Shown one piece after another: positions 10,586 to 21,122 of a stretch of DNA of 64,000 nt; position 1 is the stretch's first letter, and every line of letters begins with the position of its first letter. The stretch spans positions 11,776,027-11,840,026 of the forward strand of contig NC_067491.1 in assembly GCF_947179515.1 (NCBI RefSeq), in the 5' to 3' direction. The position numbers were made by a program, and so were the translations under genes. Source of the stretch: Apodemus sylvaticus (taxonomy: Eukaryota; Chordata; Mammalia; Rodentia; Muridae). The notes beneath the pieces were generated by a model. It saw only the letters and a list, made by a program, of their open reading frames with translations, did not search any database and was not told the DNA's origin.

Positions 10586-11164
10586 TCAGAAATCAATTTT
10601 AAACAAACAAACACATTCTTATCAGTACAGTACCATTGACTGAGTTCTGATTGCCAGCGACTTCTCCGCACCTTAAAGTTGATGGCTATATTTTAAATGT
10701 TACTCGCTTAAAATTTAGGTGGCAGCCATCTTAACTCAACAGTAGCATCCATCTGGAAGTTATGAAACGGTCACAAAACATTTCCCCTTGCACCGCCGTG
10801 GTCTTTGCCCTATTGTAAATACTCCAGGCTGTGTACAAGGCGTTGAGTTTCGGAGTTTAAGCCACTGCCGGGAACACAGTCTGAGGAAAGCAAACACTGC
10901 CTTTGTCCTCAGAGGGTACTTGGCATTTGCATAATGACTGGGCTCCAGTGATGGCTGAATCTTCATCTTCTGATTTTATGTTCTCAGCATATTGACTACC
11001 ACAATACTACGGAAATTCAATATAAATTAAAGGAAAAAAAAAAGCCCTAACCTTCTCCAAGATGTTTATCATTACTAGGAACACTTAAAGGATGTTATGA
11101 TTATCAAGAAGGCAGATGAGGTATTAATGCATTTATGCTTCCATTGTCACTATTTCTATTTCAA

Positions 11165-11360
11165 AACATCTATTTTTATGCATGTCTATGTGCACATATG
11201 TGTGGGTGTGGGTACCCACGCATGCCCTAGAGTGGTACCAGAACCGCAGGAGCTGGAGCAGCTGTGCGCATCCCAACTCTGATGCTGGGAACCAAACTCT
11301 CGTTCTCTGCTAGAGCAGCAAGCCTCCTTGCCCGCCGAGCCGTTTCTCCAGCTCCCCGTT
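11165..11360 (-). mobile_element. B3 SINE
   Basis: Antisense; GATGCTGGGAACCAAACTC and CGAGCCGTTTCTCCAGCTCCC. Confidence 0.72.
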
Positions 11361-12119
11361 CATTACTTATTTCAGAGATTTCTGTCCTAGCGACATTTTC
11401 CTCCCTTCTTGCTTTGTAGTGTTTGTTCCATTAAAGGAGGATTTGCTCTCCGTGGAGTCTCGGAAAAAGAAGCAAGTCTGGATCTAGTAACAAGAAGGCA
11501 GAATACTCTGCGCTCTGGGGTTTGTGCTCTGGAAGTTCAGGTTGCGCTGTGTGGCTGCAACGGCAAGATGCGCATGCGCAGAGTAAGTGAGCCGGTCCCA
11601 CGACATCAAGTGTCACACTTGCTACTCTCCGAATTTAGAGAGGACGTGGGGCTGTCTGCCTTTAAACATGTGAACCCCGTGGGGCAACTCCCATGACTTC
11701 AGCTTGTAGATATTACAGACTTGTTCAAGTAGCATCTCTAGAAACGGCATGAAGGAGGGCGGGTGCTCTAAAGTGAGAGACTGCTGTCCCAAACCAACTA
11801 AGATTCAGTTAACAAACAATAGGAGAGTTTGGTTCCCAACAACCTGACTCCCAGGTTTACACAACTCTTAAGTAGGTCAGAAGATACTTTTCCTTAAAAA
11901 AAAAAAAGTCTGAGGAGATGACGCAGAAGCAAGAACGCTTGGTGTACAAGCATGGGACATGAGTTAAAACCCCAGAACATCATGAGATGTGTTGTGTCTA
12001 TAAAAAGATAAGGAATATGTTTTGGTGGATGTGTAGTCACGTTTGGGGGAAGGGGATGGATGCCTCTGTGGCCCATGCTGAGGAGGCATCCTTTCTCCCT
12101 GAGGGACCAGACACAGGAC

Positions 12120-12412
12120 AGTATAGTACAGAATAGAGTTTATTCAGGGCATGGGGAGGGGAGTTGAGGGAGTAGAGACATAGAAAGCAGAGAAAGAGGG
12201 AGAGAGAGAGACAGAGAGAGAGAGAAAGAGAGAGGGAGGAGGCTATGAGCACGTGGTGGGGGAGGGGAATGGGGAGAAAAGGGGGGAAGGGGTGAGGACA
12301 GAGCAGGAAGAGCAAGAGAAAGCGGAGGATGCCAGCAGCCCCTTTTATAGTGAATCAGGCATGCCTGGCTGTTGCCAGGCAACTGTGGGGCGGAGCTTAG
12401 ACCAAAAAAAAA
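12120..12412 (-). repeat. Possible LTR fragment (antisense), unclassified
   Basis: AATAGAGTTTATTCAGGGCA, a GA-rich tract and then CCTTTTATAGTGAATCAGGC. Read on the minus strand this gives a TATAAAAGG box followed by a weak terminal signal. A related copy is at 62840-63060. I cannot name the family. Confidence 0.4.
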
Positions 12413-12427
12413 AAAAAAACTGCTAAC

Positions 12428-12572
12428 AAGATGGGGAGCAGAGACAAGAGGATCCCCCCAGAACTTCAGGAGGTGAGGGGCAGAGACAGGAGGATCTCCA
12501 GAAAGTTGAGGGCAAGGACAGGAGGAGCCCCAGAACCTCAGGAACAGAGAGCAGAGACAGGAGGATCCCTGA
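12428..12572 (+). repeat. Degenerate ~40-bp minisatellite
   Basis: About four imperfect units sharing GCAGAGACAGGAGGATCCC and CAGAA.TTCAGG. SINE-like DNA follows to about 12735. Confidence 0.7.
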
Positions 12573-12737
12573 AGCTTGCTGGTCACCAGATGAACTCCAA
12601 GATAAGTGAGAGACCCTGCCTCAACGGAGTGAGACGGAAAGTGACAGAGCAGAGCGTCTGACAGCGTCCTCTGGCGCCATGAATCCAGGGCGCACCCCTC
12701 ACAAACATATGCTCACACGCAGGGGAGGTTGGTTGGT

Positions 12738-12866
12738 TTGCTTTTCCTCTTCCCTTCTCCCTTTTGTTCTCGCTCCCGCTCGTTCCGGCCCCCCCCACCG
12801 CCTGCCGCCCCCCCGCTTACCCCTCCTCTCCTATCCTCCCACCCCAACCCCGCTCGCTCCGTGGGT
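12738..12866 (+). repeat. Pyrimidine/C-rich tract
   Basis: About 130 bp that is almost wholly C and T, with C8 and C7 runs. It joins the truncated 3' side of the antisense B2 next to it. Confidence 0.85.
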
Positions 12867-12960
12867 GATTGTGAGCCACCATGTGGTTGCTGGGATTTGA
12901 ACTCAGGACCTCTGGAAGAGCAATCGGTGCTCTTAACCAGTGAGCCATCTCTCCAGCCCG
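12867..12960 (-). mobile_element. B2 SINE, 3'-truncated
   Basis: Only the head half remains (GTGAGCCACCATGTGGTTGC to GAGCCATCTCTCCAGCCC). Confidence 0.88.
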
Positions 12961-13499
12961 CAAGTACGTTTTTAACTGTGAAATGCCGCCCCGTGTTTTC
13001 TCTCATAAGCTAGATGAATACACGGACCTGTCCACTGATGAGGTCACCCTAAGGAGAGAGAAACCTGAGTACTAATCTCATCATCAGAGACCACGAGTCT
13101 GTTTTCCACCCCTCGGGTGCTTACGCCTGTTGTTTATTACCATCCTGAAAAGTAATCTCACGTATGCATCTGATGTCCCAAGACAGCAGCTTCCTTCTTC
13201 CAACCCAACAGCTTTTCATAATTAGATGTCAGTCTCACTTCTAAGAGGCGCTGCCGGGCTCTGCCTGTGCGCGGCCTGTGGCTGTGGACCTCTAATTAGT
13301 GTGCTTTCCATCCTCCATCCAGCCTGCCTTTTGTTTAGACACGCACAAAGCAAATAATAAACCACTTTTTAAAAAAGCTTTCCAAAGGATGAGCCCAATT
13401 TTACCTTCATGTTCTATTTTGAGGCCACCCAGGACTGCTTATATCCTGTAGTAGTTTTCTTCTCTGTTGCTGTGGCTCATACTTCAAGGTAACAAGCCT

Positions 13500-14024
13500 G
13501 TGGTAGTTTGAGTAAGCACAGCCTCCCCGCCCCCCCCCCACTCGTGTGTTTAAATGCTTGACCCATGCGGCGTGGCACTGTTAGGAGGCGTGGCTTTGTT
13601 GGAGGAGGTGTTGCCTTGCTGGAGGGGTGTGGCTTTTGGAGGAGGTGTTGCCTTGCTGGAGGGGGTGTGGCTTTATTGGAGGAGGTGTTGCCTTGCTGGA
13701 GGGGTGTGGCTTTGTTGGAGGAGATGTTGCCTTGCTGGAGGGGGTGTGGCTTTGTTGGAAGGGTGTGGCCTTGCTGGAGGGGGTGTGGCTTTGTTGGAGG
13801 AGGTGTGATCATGCTGGAGGAAATGTGTCACTGTGCAGGTGGGCTTTGAGGTCTCCTGTGCTCAAGGTACACCCAGTGTGGCACACAGTGTCTTTCTGTA
13901 GATCTAGATGTAGAACTCTTGGCTCCTTCTCCAGCGCCATGCTTCCCGACATAACGAACCTGTAAGCCAGCTCTAACTGAATGTTCTCTTCTCAGCGTTC
14001 CAAACCCTACCTAAGCCAAAGCTC
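13500..14024 (+). mobile_element. TTTGAATATGC-family element with internal minisatellite
   Basis: Degenerate 5' end (GTGGTAGTTTGAGTAAGC), a normal middle (GATCTAGATGTAGAACTC) and the end CCAAACCCTACCTAAGCC. The early GGAGGTGTGGCCTTGTTGGA segment has expanded. Confidence 0.75.
13585..13815 (+). repeat. Minisatellite, unit 38-40 bp built from ~20-bp halves
   Basis: TGGCTTT recurs at 13591, 13630, 13668, 13707 and 13747, and then at half spacing (13766, 13786). The unit alternates GTGTGGCTTTGTTGGAGGAG with GTGTTGCCTTGCTGGAGG. Confidence 0.93.
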
Positions 14025-14286
14025 ACTGAAAAGGATGAGCAAGGACTTAAACAGGAACCTAAAACAGGAAACCGTGGAGGAATTGCTACTTACTGAATAA
14101 CTTCACCTGACTTGTTCAGCTAGTTTTCCTACACAGCCCAGCATGCCTACCTGCCTAGGGATGGTAATATCCACAGTGGCATGGCGTCTCCTACAATCAA
14201 ATAGCAAACAAGAAATTGCCTCGACTGACATACCCGCAGGCTTACCGGATGGAGCCAATCCTTGAGTTGAGGTTTTCTTCCCTGGG

Positions 14287-14628
14287 GTGGTGGTTTCAAA
14301 GTGCTTTGCCCAGGGAGTGGCGCTACTAGGAGGCGTGGCCTTGTTGGAGTGGGTGTGGCCTTACTGGAGGAAGTGTGTCACTGTGGGTGTGGGTTTGGAG
14401 ATCCTCCTCCTAGCTGCCTGAAAACAGTCTTCTCCTGGCTACCTCCTAATCAAGATGTGGGATTCTCAGGGCTCCTCCATGTCTGCCTGGACACAGCCAT
14501 GCTTCTCAGCTTGATGGTGATGGACTGACCCTCTAAACCTGTGAGCCAGCCCCAATTAAATGTTGTCCTTTGTAAGAGCTGATGCGGTCACGGTGTCTCT
14601 TCACAGCACTGGAAACCCTAACTAAGAC
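14287..14628 (+). mobile_element. TTTGAATATGC-family element
   Basis: GGTGGTTTCAAAGTGCTTTG to GGAAACCCTAACTAAGAC, uninterrupted. A useful full-length reference for the other copies here. Confidence 0.8.
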
Positions 14629-14832
14629 TCCTGGCATGTCAAGGTGACGGCCAAGGTGAGCCATTACCCCTCACATATGCTCCATGCGTCCCCTGCCTCA
14701 GTCGTCACAACCCAGTCTTCTCCTTGACGGCCCCATCTCCTTGGGAACTATCTCTTACCGCCTGTCACCTGGAATCTTGATCTCTCCCACACAGGAATGT
14801 AATCCCCCCCCCCTGCTTTTTAAATCTCTCAG

Positions 14833-14995
14833 AGCTGGGCAGAGGTGGCGTATGCCTTTAGTCCCAGGACTGGGAAATAGAGGCAGAAAGATCTCTGTGA
14901 ATTTGAGACCAGCCTGGTCCTACGGAGCAAGTTCCAGACTGCCAGGGCTATACAGAGAATTCCTGTCTCAAAACCAAAACAGAACAGAACAAAAC
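14833..14995 (+). mobile_element. B1 SINE
   Basis: Sense copy, GAGCTGGGCAGAGGTGGCG to GTCTCAAAACCAAAACAG. Confidence 0.85.
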
Positions 14996-15132
14996 ACCTC
15001 TTAGACAAATTGCTTCAACTCATTTCTGGCATATTTACCATTACATAAGTCCAGGCAAATGTTATATAGTCATGATAGGCTTCTCAAGGACATGAATTGT
15101 GCCTCATTCACCTTTGTATCCATTATAAGGCC

Positions 15133-15330
15133 CAGGGCTGGTCCATTTGGAAGAGGGCTTGCTTCAAATACTCAAAGCCCTGAGTTTGATTCTTAGCACC
15201 TAGGCATTTTTAAAAGTGTGTTGTGACTTGGGCCTGGAATCCACACACTAGTGAGTGAAGATGGAGGGGACCAGGAGTTCAAGGTCACCCTTAGCTACAT
15301 AGAGAGTTAGAAGCCTGCCTTGACTATCTG
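15133..15330 (+). mobile_element. Old B4-like SINE
   Basis: ID-like head (GGTCCATTTGGAAGAGGGC) followed by a B1-like tail (GGAGTTCAAGGTCACCCTTAG). Confidence 0.5.
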
Positions 15331-15415
15331 AGACCCCCATCCCAAAAAGAAAAAACTAAACCAAACAAGAAAAGTCCCAACATTTTGCTCAACACAGAGT
15401 TCATGATCAATAACT

Positions 15416-15566
15416 GTTTGTTTGTTTGTTTGTTTTTCGAGACAGAGATTCCCTGTGTAGCCCTGGCTGTCCTGGAACTCTTTTTGTAGACCAGGCTGGC
15501 CCTGAACTCACAGAGATCCAACTATCTCAGCCTCCAGAGATTAAAAGCATGTGCCACTACCACGTA
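15416..15566 (-). mobile_element. B1 SINE
   Basis: Antisense with GTTT-repeat tail and GAGACAGAGATTCCCTGTG. Confidence 0.85.
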
Positions 15567-15786
15567 GACAATAATTATTTTTAGTTCAACTTTAATCATC
15601 TCTTCATTTACATTGTGACTTGAATTATTCCATAAAAATTAAAAGTAAATCACATTGTGTTACTTTAGCTAACTGGATTTTAAGTTGGGAGAAACTTTTC
15701 AGAATACTGTTTTTCATTGTTGTATATAAGAGATACACAGAACAAATCTAAAGCAAGTAGTAGAAAAGTTTATTTTTAAAAAAAAT

Positions 15787-15928
15787 GAGGGCTAATGATG
15801 GATTAGCAGGTAGAGGTACTGACCACCAAGGCTGATGACCTAACTTTGATCCCCAGAACCCACAAGGTAGGTCAGAACCTACACTTGCAAAAAGTATCTC
15901 TAACCTCCATATGCACACTGTTACACTG

Positions 15929-15981
<53 letters not shown>

Positions 15982-15990
15982 TAGAAAATA
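15787..15990 (+). mobile_element. B4 SINE with (CA)n tail
   Basis: GATCCCCAGAACCCACAAGG body and a run of about 23 CA units at 15930-15976. Confidence 0.7.
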
Positions 15991-16007
15991 ATACAGCCTA
16001 ACTCTAA

Positions 16008-16587
16008 TGACCCCAAGAAGTCAGAAGTTTAAAATGCTATCTTGCTTTGTTAGAAACTAGCTAAAATGTCACATTCCAGAGCCCGCCCTTTGTTTAGAGC
16101 TAGCAGAAAGGCCTTGAATAGGTGATCCTGGCCCCACAAGGTAACTGGAAATGGGCTAAGCTTATCTTGCTTCTGTAAATTGCTTACGCCATTACTCCTA
16201 TGCAGGAGTTCATGCAGCTATAGACATTCAAGAACATAGGAAACTAATTGGTCCACTGAGCACAGGCTCCAATAATTTAAATTACTGATTGGCCTAAAAA
16301 CTATGCAGTGGTACAAATCAATTGGCTAGCATTTCACGGGCTCTCCATGCTAAGAAATGATTGGTTTGTGATTCATGGACTTTGTCGTAAACTTATAAAA
16401 GCTGTCGCAATTCGGCACTCATGGTCCACAGTCCTCTAGCCCTGTGCCGTGTATGGCTGTGGAACCCAGAATTCTGAATAAAGAAACCCTCATGTTATTG
16501 CATTGAGACCATTTCTCTCGTGTGATTTGGGTATCGCCTTCCGGGGTGTGGGGTGCTGGGGCACCCTCGGTTTTTGGGGGTCTTACA
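16008..16587 (+). mobile_element. Solo LTR of an endogenous retrovirus, class I-like
   Basis: The right edge is GGGGGTCTTACA; the left edge is probably TGACCCC at 16008 (less certain). The LTR has four ATTGG (reverse CCAAT) boxes at about 16247-16365, TATAAAA at 16394, AATAAA at 16477 and a G/T-rich U5. No internal viral coding sequence is attached, so it looks like a solo LTR. I could not see a clean target duplication. It points towards C12orf56 exon 3, antisense to the gene. Confidence 0.75.
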
Positions 16588-16676
16588 ACACAAACACCAT
16601 ATACAATGTATATAAACGTATTTTTAAAAACCACAACATAAAATGAGGTTTGATCAGCAAGTTAAAATAATCTTAC

Positions 16677-16749
16677 CTGAGAGAGGATTCATTCAGACTC
16701 CTAGAAACTTTTTTTCTCCAAAAGTTAGGGCCAGTATTCTCTTGCTTGA
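16677..16749 (-). CDS. C12orf56: C12orf56 orthologue, coding exon 3 (73 nt)
   Basis: This small exon was found by phase and homology. The acceptor TTTTTAAG|TC leaves two bases that complete G+TC = Val after exon 2. There follow 23 codons reading KQENTGPNFWRKKVSRSLNE and then SSL, and two bases (AG) before the donor AG|GTAAGAT. AG plus the first G of exon 4 gives Arg. The human protein has a matching FWR...SRSLKESPLR block at this place, as I recall it. The acceptor tract is T-rich but broken by purines (a T10 run, GTT repeats and TTTCTTTG), so it may be of only moderate strength. A retroviral LTR ends 90 bp to the left, inside intron 3. Skipping this exon would shift the frame. Confidence 0.9.
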
Positions 16750-17146
16750 CTTAAAAACAAAGAAACAACAACAACAAAAAAAAAATGTGGTCATTAATTA
16801 ATAATTCGAGTCTATAAGGACCTAATGTTCATAATGGGTAGTAACACAAAAACCCTAGTGTCAATGTCACTCTAAGTTGGCCTAAAGTCTTCATTTGTAA
16901 GGGGACAAGGAGAATCTGTACTCTCTTCACCAGGTGTGAGTAGGGCTCAGCCTGCTTGTATAGTTGGTGGAATGCCTGATCTCCTAGACACCCAGTATTG
17001 GAGTCTGGGTAAAGGCAAGAATGACTAAAGCCTGAAGGGATTCCGTTCTCTAGAGCAAATGGCTTGGACACCAAGTCTTTGGTCAGCGAGCCCAGTGGAT
17101 CTCCAGTGCGAGGGTCATAATGAGACCCAGTTGAAGACATCTGTCA

Positions 17147-17505
17147 GCAGGCTGGGAGATGCCTCAGGCAATCCAGTGCTCACCACACAAGAACCTGGGA
17201 CTGGATTGGTTGGGGGTTGTGGCCTGTGGCTGTGACCCTAGCACTGGGGTAGGGGTTAGGAGGAGGATCCTTGGAACAACGCATCAGCCAGCCAACTTAG
17301 CTGAACCGTGAGCTCTGGGTTCAGTGAGACATCCTGTCTCAAAACGGAGAGAGCAGCCATGGAAGTCACATGAACAGATCTCTGGCCTCGACATGTATGC
17401 GCCCACAGAAACACATACATACATACATACATATATACATACATACATATAACACATACATAGGCTTGTACAAAAAAAAGTCACACACACACACACACAC
17501 ACAGA
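17147..17505 (+). mobile_element. B4-like SINE with CATA and CA repeats
   Basis: GGCTGGGAGATGCCTCAGGC head, a B1-like middle, and then (CATA)n at about 17415-17448 and (CA)n at 17483-17502. Confidence 0.6.
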
Positions 17506-17526
17506 GGACACTTTTTAGAAGACACT

Positions 17527-18110
17527 ATGTGATGACTAGTTTTGACTGTTAACTTGACACAGTATAGAATCATCTGGAAGAAAGTCTGAACGAGGGGCTT
17601 TCTAGACCAGGCCGGCCTGTGAGAATGTCTGTGGAAACTGTCTTGATACATTGGTTGAGGAAGGAAAATGCTCCCATTGTTGGCAGGTCATTCCCTGGGT
17701 GTAGGTCCTTAACCCAAAAAATGGAAAAGAAGAAGTAATGCCTTCTTCTCAGCATGCATGTGCTTACGGTCTCTCCGCCCTTGCCTGCAGATGTAGCTAC
17801 CTGCTCCAAGTTCCTGCCTTCCCTTTCCCACCATCATGGGCTGTAAGCTGAAACTACAAGACAAGAAGCCCTTCCCCCCAAGCTGTTTCTGTCTTTTTTT
17901 TTTTAATTTTTTTTTTTTTCCGAGACAGGGTTTCTCTGTGTAACCCTGACTGTCCTGGAACTCAATCTGTACACCAGGCTGGCCTCGAACTCAGAAATCT
18001 GCCTGCCTCTGCCTCCCAAGTGCTGGGATTAAAGGTGTGCGCCACCACTACCCGCTTTTTCTGTCATCTTATATTATCACAGAAACAGAAATGAAACCAG
18101 ACTACAAAAC
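17527..18110 (+). mobile_element. Rodent interspersed repeat split by a B1
   Basis: GACTAGTTTTGACTGTTAAC with CTTGACACAG at the left and CACAGAAACAGAAATGAAACC at the right. An antisense B1 lies between two copies of TTTCTGTC. It resembles rodent hAT-type repeats, but I cannot fix the family. Confidence 0.5.
17897..18055 (-). mobile_element. B1 SINE inserted in the preceding repeat
   Basis: Antisense full-length B1; GCTGTTTCTGTC before it and TTTTTCTGTC after it look like the duplicated target. Confidence 0.9.
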
Positions 18111-18490
18111 AAATTTGTTTTCTCTATTGCAAGAGATTTTAAACTGGGAAAAAAAAATTCTCTTCCTGTGAAGATGTTCAAGTTGAATTACATAAGCACT
18201 TCCCATCAAACCTGAGAGACTCCCCGATGCCTTTACCTTTAGATCCCCCTCCATCATCAGCCATAGGAAATGTTCTAGGTTTTAACTTACATAAGCATAT
18301 TGTGTGTGTGCACACAAGTACAAATACAGATTGTGGTGGTTTGAATATGCTTGGCTCAAGGAGTGGCACTATTAGGAGGTGTGGCAATACTGGAGGAACT
18401 GTGTCACTGTAGGGTGGGCTTTCAGGCTTAAGCTCCACCCAGTTTGCCTAGAGTCTTCTGGCTGCCTTCAGATCAAGATGTAGAACTCTT

Positions 18491-18642
18491 GGGGGCTGGA
18501 GAGATGGCTCAGTGGTGAAGAGCACTGACTGCTCTTCTGAAGGTCCTGAGTTCAAATCCCAGCAACCTCATAGTGCCTCACAACCATCTGTAATGAGATC
18601 TGATGCCCTCTTCCGGAGTGTCTGAAGACAGCTATAGTTTAC

Positions 18643-18692
<50 letters not shown>

Positions 18693-19155
18693 TGTACAGA
18701 GCCATATTGGTGCAGTCATGCACATGGTTTGAGTTTGACATTGGTCAACGACAATCCCTGGCTTCAGGCAGGAATCTGCTGTTAGGACATAATAGGGAAG
18801 TAGGTTAAAGCAGGAATTTTTATCCTAGGGTGGAGAAGCTCAGTGAAGGTTAAGTTCATTGTTCCTCCAGGTCTAGGAATTCCTGAAGTAAGCAGGTGAC
18901 CCACCCAGCTGTCAAGACAAGGACCTCCAGGAGAAGCTAGACAACTTCCACCGGAACTCAGCCCAGAATCTGGCGGGAAGGGTTTGCCCAAACTGTTAAA
19001 AGGTCTGGCGCCATTAAAGTTTCCGGCCTTGATCAGTGAAACGTTGTCTTGGCCCTTCTTCTTTTTGCCCCTTCCTCATCCATCCCTCAGCTTCTGTTCC
19101 AGCAACCCTCTTCGTAATAGCTGCAGGCAGCTAAGGAATACAACAAATAATAATA
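18491..19155 (+). mobile_element. B2 SINE split by an LTR
   Basis: Head GGGGCTGGAGAGATGGCTC at 18491; its (AAT)n tail is cut by an LTR. The 13-bp duplication ATGTAGAACTCTT lies at 18478-18490 and 19156-19168, enclosing B2 plus LTR. Confidence 0.9.
18693..19145 (+). mobile_element. Solo LTR, 453 bp, inside the B2 tail
   Basis: Starts TGTACAGAGCC, ends AATACAACA (TG...CA), and is flanked by AATAAT at 18687-18692 and 19146-19151. A 6-bp duplication fits ERVK-type integration, although the (AAT)n host makes it less decisive. No internal sequence. Confidence 0.7.
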
Positions 19156-19295
19156 ATGTAGAACTCTTCGCTTCTCTAGAACCATGTCTGCCTGCACAAT
19201 GCCACGCTTCCCACTGAGATGATAATGGACTAAACCTCTGAAACTATAAGCTAGCCCCAGTTAAATGTTATCCTTTATAAGAGTTGCCTTGGTCA

Positions 19296-19471
19296 GCTGG
19301 GCGGTGGTGGCGCATGCCTGTAATCCCAGCACCTGCCAGCAGAGGCAGGCAGATTTCTGAGTTCAAGGCCAGCCTGGTCTACTGAGTGAGTTCCAGAACA
19401 GCCAGGAATATAAGGAGAAACCCTGTGTCGAAAAAACCAAATCCAAGAAACCAAAAAAAAACAAAAAAAAA
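19296..19471 (+). mobile_element. B1 SINE with 17-bp target duplication
   Basis: AAGAGTTGCCTTGGTCA before and AAGAGCTGCCTTGGTCA after, one mismatch. Confidence 0.95.
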
Positions 19472-19561
19472 AAGAGCTGCCTTGGTCATGGTATCTTTTC
19501 ATGACAATAAAACCATAAAGCACAGATGCATACAAATTTTGGTTCCATTTCTATTTCTTTT

Positions 19562-19680
19562 GTTCTTGTTTCTCTACATAGCTTTGCTGGCCTAGAACTT
19601 GCTATGCAGACCAGGCTGACCTTGAACTTGTATTGACCATCCTGCCTCTGCCTCCTAAGTGCTGGGTTGCAGATAGGTGA
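19562..19680 (-). mobile_element. Old B1
   Basis: Diverged antisense copy, CAGACCAGGCTGACCTTGAAC and CTCCTAAGTGCTGGG. Confidence 0.6.
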
Positions 19681-20214
19681 TGCTGGCTGTGCAAACTTCC
19701 CCCTTGTTTGTTTTTGTATTGTATTGTCTGCTTTTGTGTGTGAGACAGTTTCCTGTAGCACGGGCCGCCTCCAGCTCACTATACAGATGATGATAACCTT
19801 TAATTCCTGACGGTAACCACTAGTCACATGAAGCTGTTTAAACCCAGATTGAAATTCAGTTACTCAATAGCACTCACATAACATGGCTGAATGTGTCAGT
19901 GTCGGCCATAATTCAATCGATTATAAAATATGTCCGTGACTGAAGTAAGTTTTCCTACTGACAATGTTCTAGAATGAACCTAAAACTAAGTAATTCTTGG
20001 TCCAAACCAGTGCAGAGCTTTGAAGTTTCTCGTCGCCACTGTTGTTACTAGTTTTGTTCCTGTAGCTTGCTACAGTTTGTGCTGGGACACTCCTGGAAGG
20101 TGCTTAGAACCCCCACAGGGTCGGGGCCAGGAAGAAGTATTCGAAAGCAAACCCATGGAGAGGATATTGGGACCTGAAGCCCTTCTTATCTTTCTCTCCA
20201 CTTCGGAACTGGCC

Positions 20215-20660
20215 GGAGATAAACACCTTGCTGTGGCTGTTTGTATTATGCTAATTTGAGTCCCCGAAATTATTTGTACTCTTGTCCAAATAATTTGGAC
20301 TCTTGTCCAAACGACCTCACGTAAGACACTGAAGGACCCTGCCCCCAGTTGGTTCTGATTGGTGCATAAAGTTGCCAGCAGCCAATGTCTGGGCGGGATT
20401 TCCTGTGAGGGATCAGGGGAGAAGGAGATCTGCTACACTGGGAGGAGTCTAAGAAGATGCAGGACAGAGAGCAGAGCATCACGTAGGAGCCGGGGAAGTG
20501 TGGCCCAAGAGGGGTACACGCCTGGGTCTAGGGCAGCCAAGATGAAGTATAGGATTTAGTAACTAATAACTTGGGAATATCGGAGGGAGGTGGATTAGCC
20601 ACGTGGAGGTTAGGACGTGGCGCAGCCATTGAGCTGTTTTAGACATATCAAAATGTAAAG
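20215..20660 (+). mobile_element. Rodent LTR- or RMER-like repeat
   Basis: ATTAGTAACTAATAACTTGG-like segment (GATTTAGTAACTAATAACTT) and CAGCCATTGAGCTGTTTTAG are familiar from a rodent medium-reiterated family. A 22-bp stretch (TTTG.ACTCTTGTCCAAA) is doubled at about 20270-20310. Confidence 0.45.
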
Positions 20661-20935
20661 GCTATGTACTGTGTATAGATTCAGGAACCCAGAACATTGC
20701 TCTGTCACGCTCCCTTCCAACCCTTGCTGCTGTGCCAAGGCCCAAAACCAGGGGACCAAGGGGCCTTGGACAGCTGTGTGAGCCGAGCTAACCCTTCCTG
20801 AGCTAACCCTTCCTCTGCATTCATTTACCTCAGGTACCATGCATTGAAGAAAAACTGACCAACACCACATTTAATTATGGCTCTGTATCCAAACACAGAA
20901 GGACACATACATATTCACGAGGAAAAACTACTTTT

Positions 20936-21122
20936 TTTGCTGGGCAGTGCTGGCACACGCCTGTAATCCCAGCACTGTGGGAGGCCGAAGCAGGTGGATT
21001 TCTGAGTTCGAGGCCAGCCTGGTCTACAGAGTGAGCTCCAGGACAGCCAGGGCTATACAGAGAAACCCTGTCTGGAAAAAAACAAAAAAACAAAAAAAAC
21101 AAAACAAAACAAAAAAAAGATA
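20936..21122 (+). mobile_element. B1 SINE
   Basis: Full-length sense copy with an A/C tail of about 45 bases. Confidence 0.92.

Larger units (their letters stand above)
9095..16676 (-). other. C12orf56 intron 3
   Basis: Bounded by GTAAGAT at 16676 and CACAG at 9095. It holds SINEs, two TTTGAATATGC-family copies, a minisatellite, a possible LTR fragment and a probable solo LTR close to the exon 3 donor. The stretches 10.6-11.1, 11.4-12.1 and 13.0-13.5 kb show nothing I recognise. Confidence 0.8.
18333..19514 (+). mobile_element. TTTGAATATGC-family element, host of three later insertions
   Basis: GTGGTTTGAATATGCTTGGC at the left; the right part ends ATGACAATAAAACC. It is interrupted at 18490/19156 by a B2 and at 19295/19472 by a B1. 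Confidence 0.85.

Noticed and set aside
13477..13965. Long overlapping open frames on both strands (up to ~112 codons) rich in Gly/Val/Trp or Pro/Thr/Lys
   Set aside because: They are translations of the ~39-bp minisatellite; a repeat unit divisible by three keeps several frames open without coding meaning.
16008..16587. Full endogenous provirus at the LTR sites (also 18693 and 51614)
   Set aside because: No gag, pol or env-like coding lies next to any of them; they are solo LTRs or fragments.
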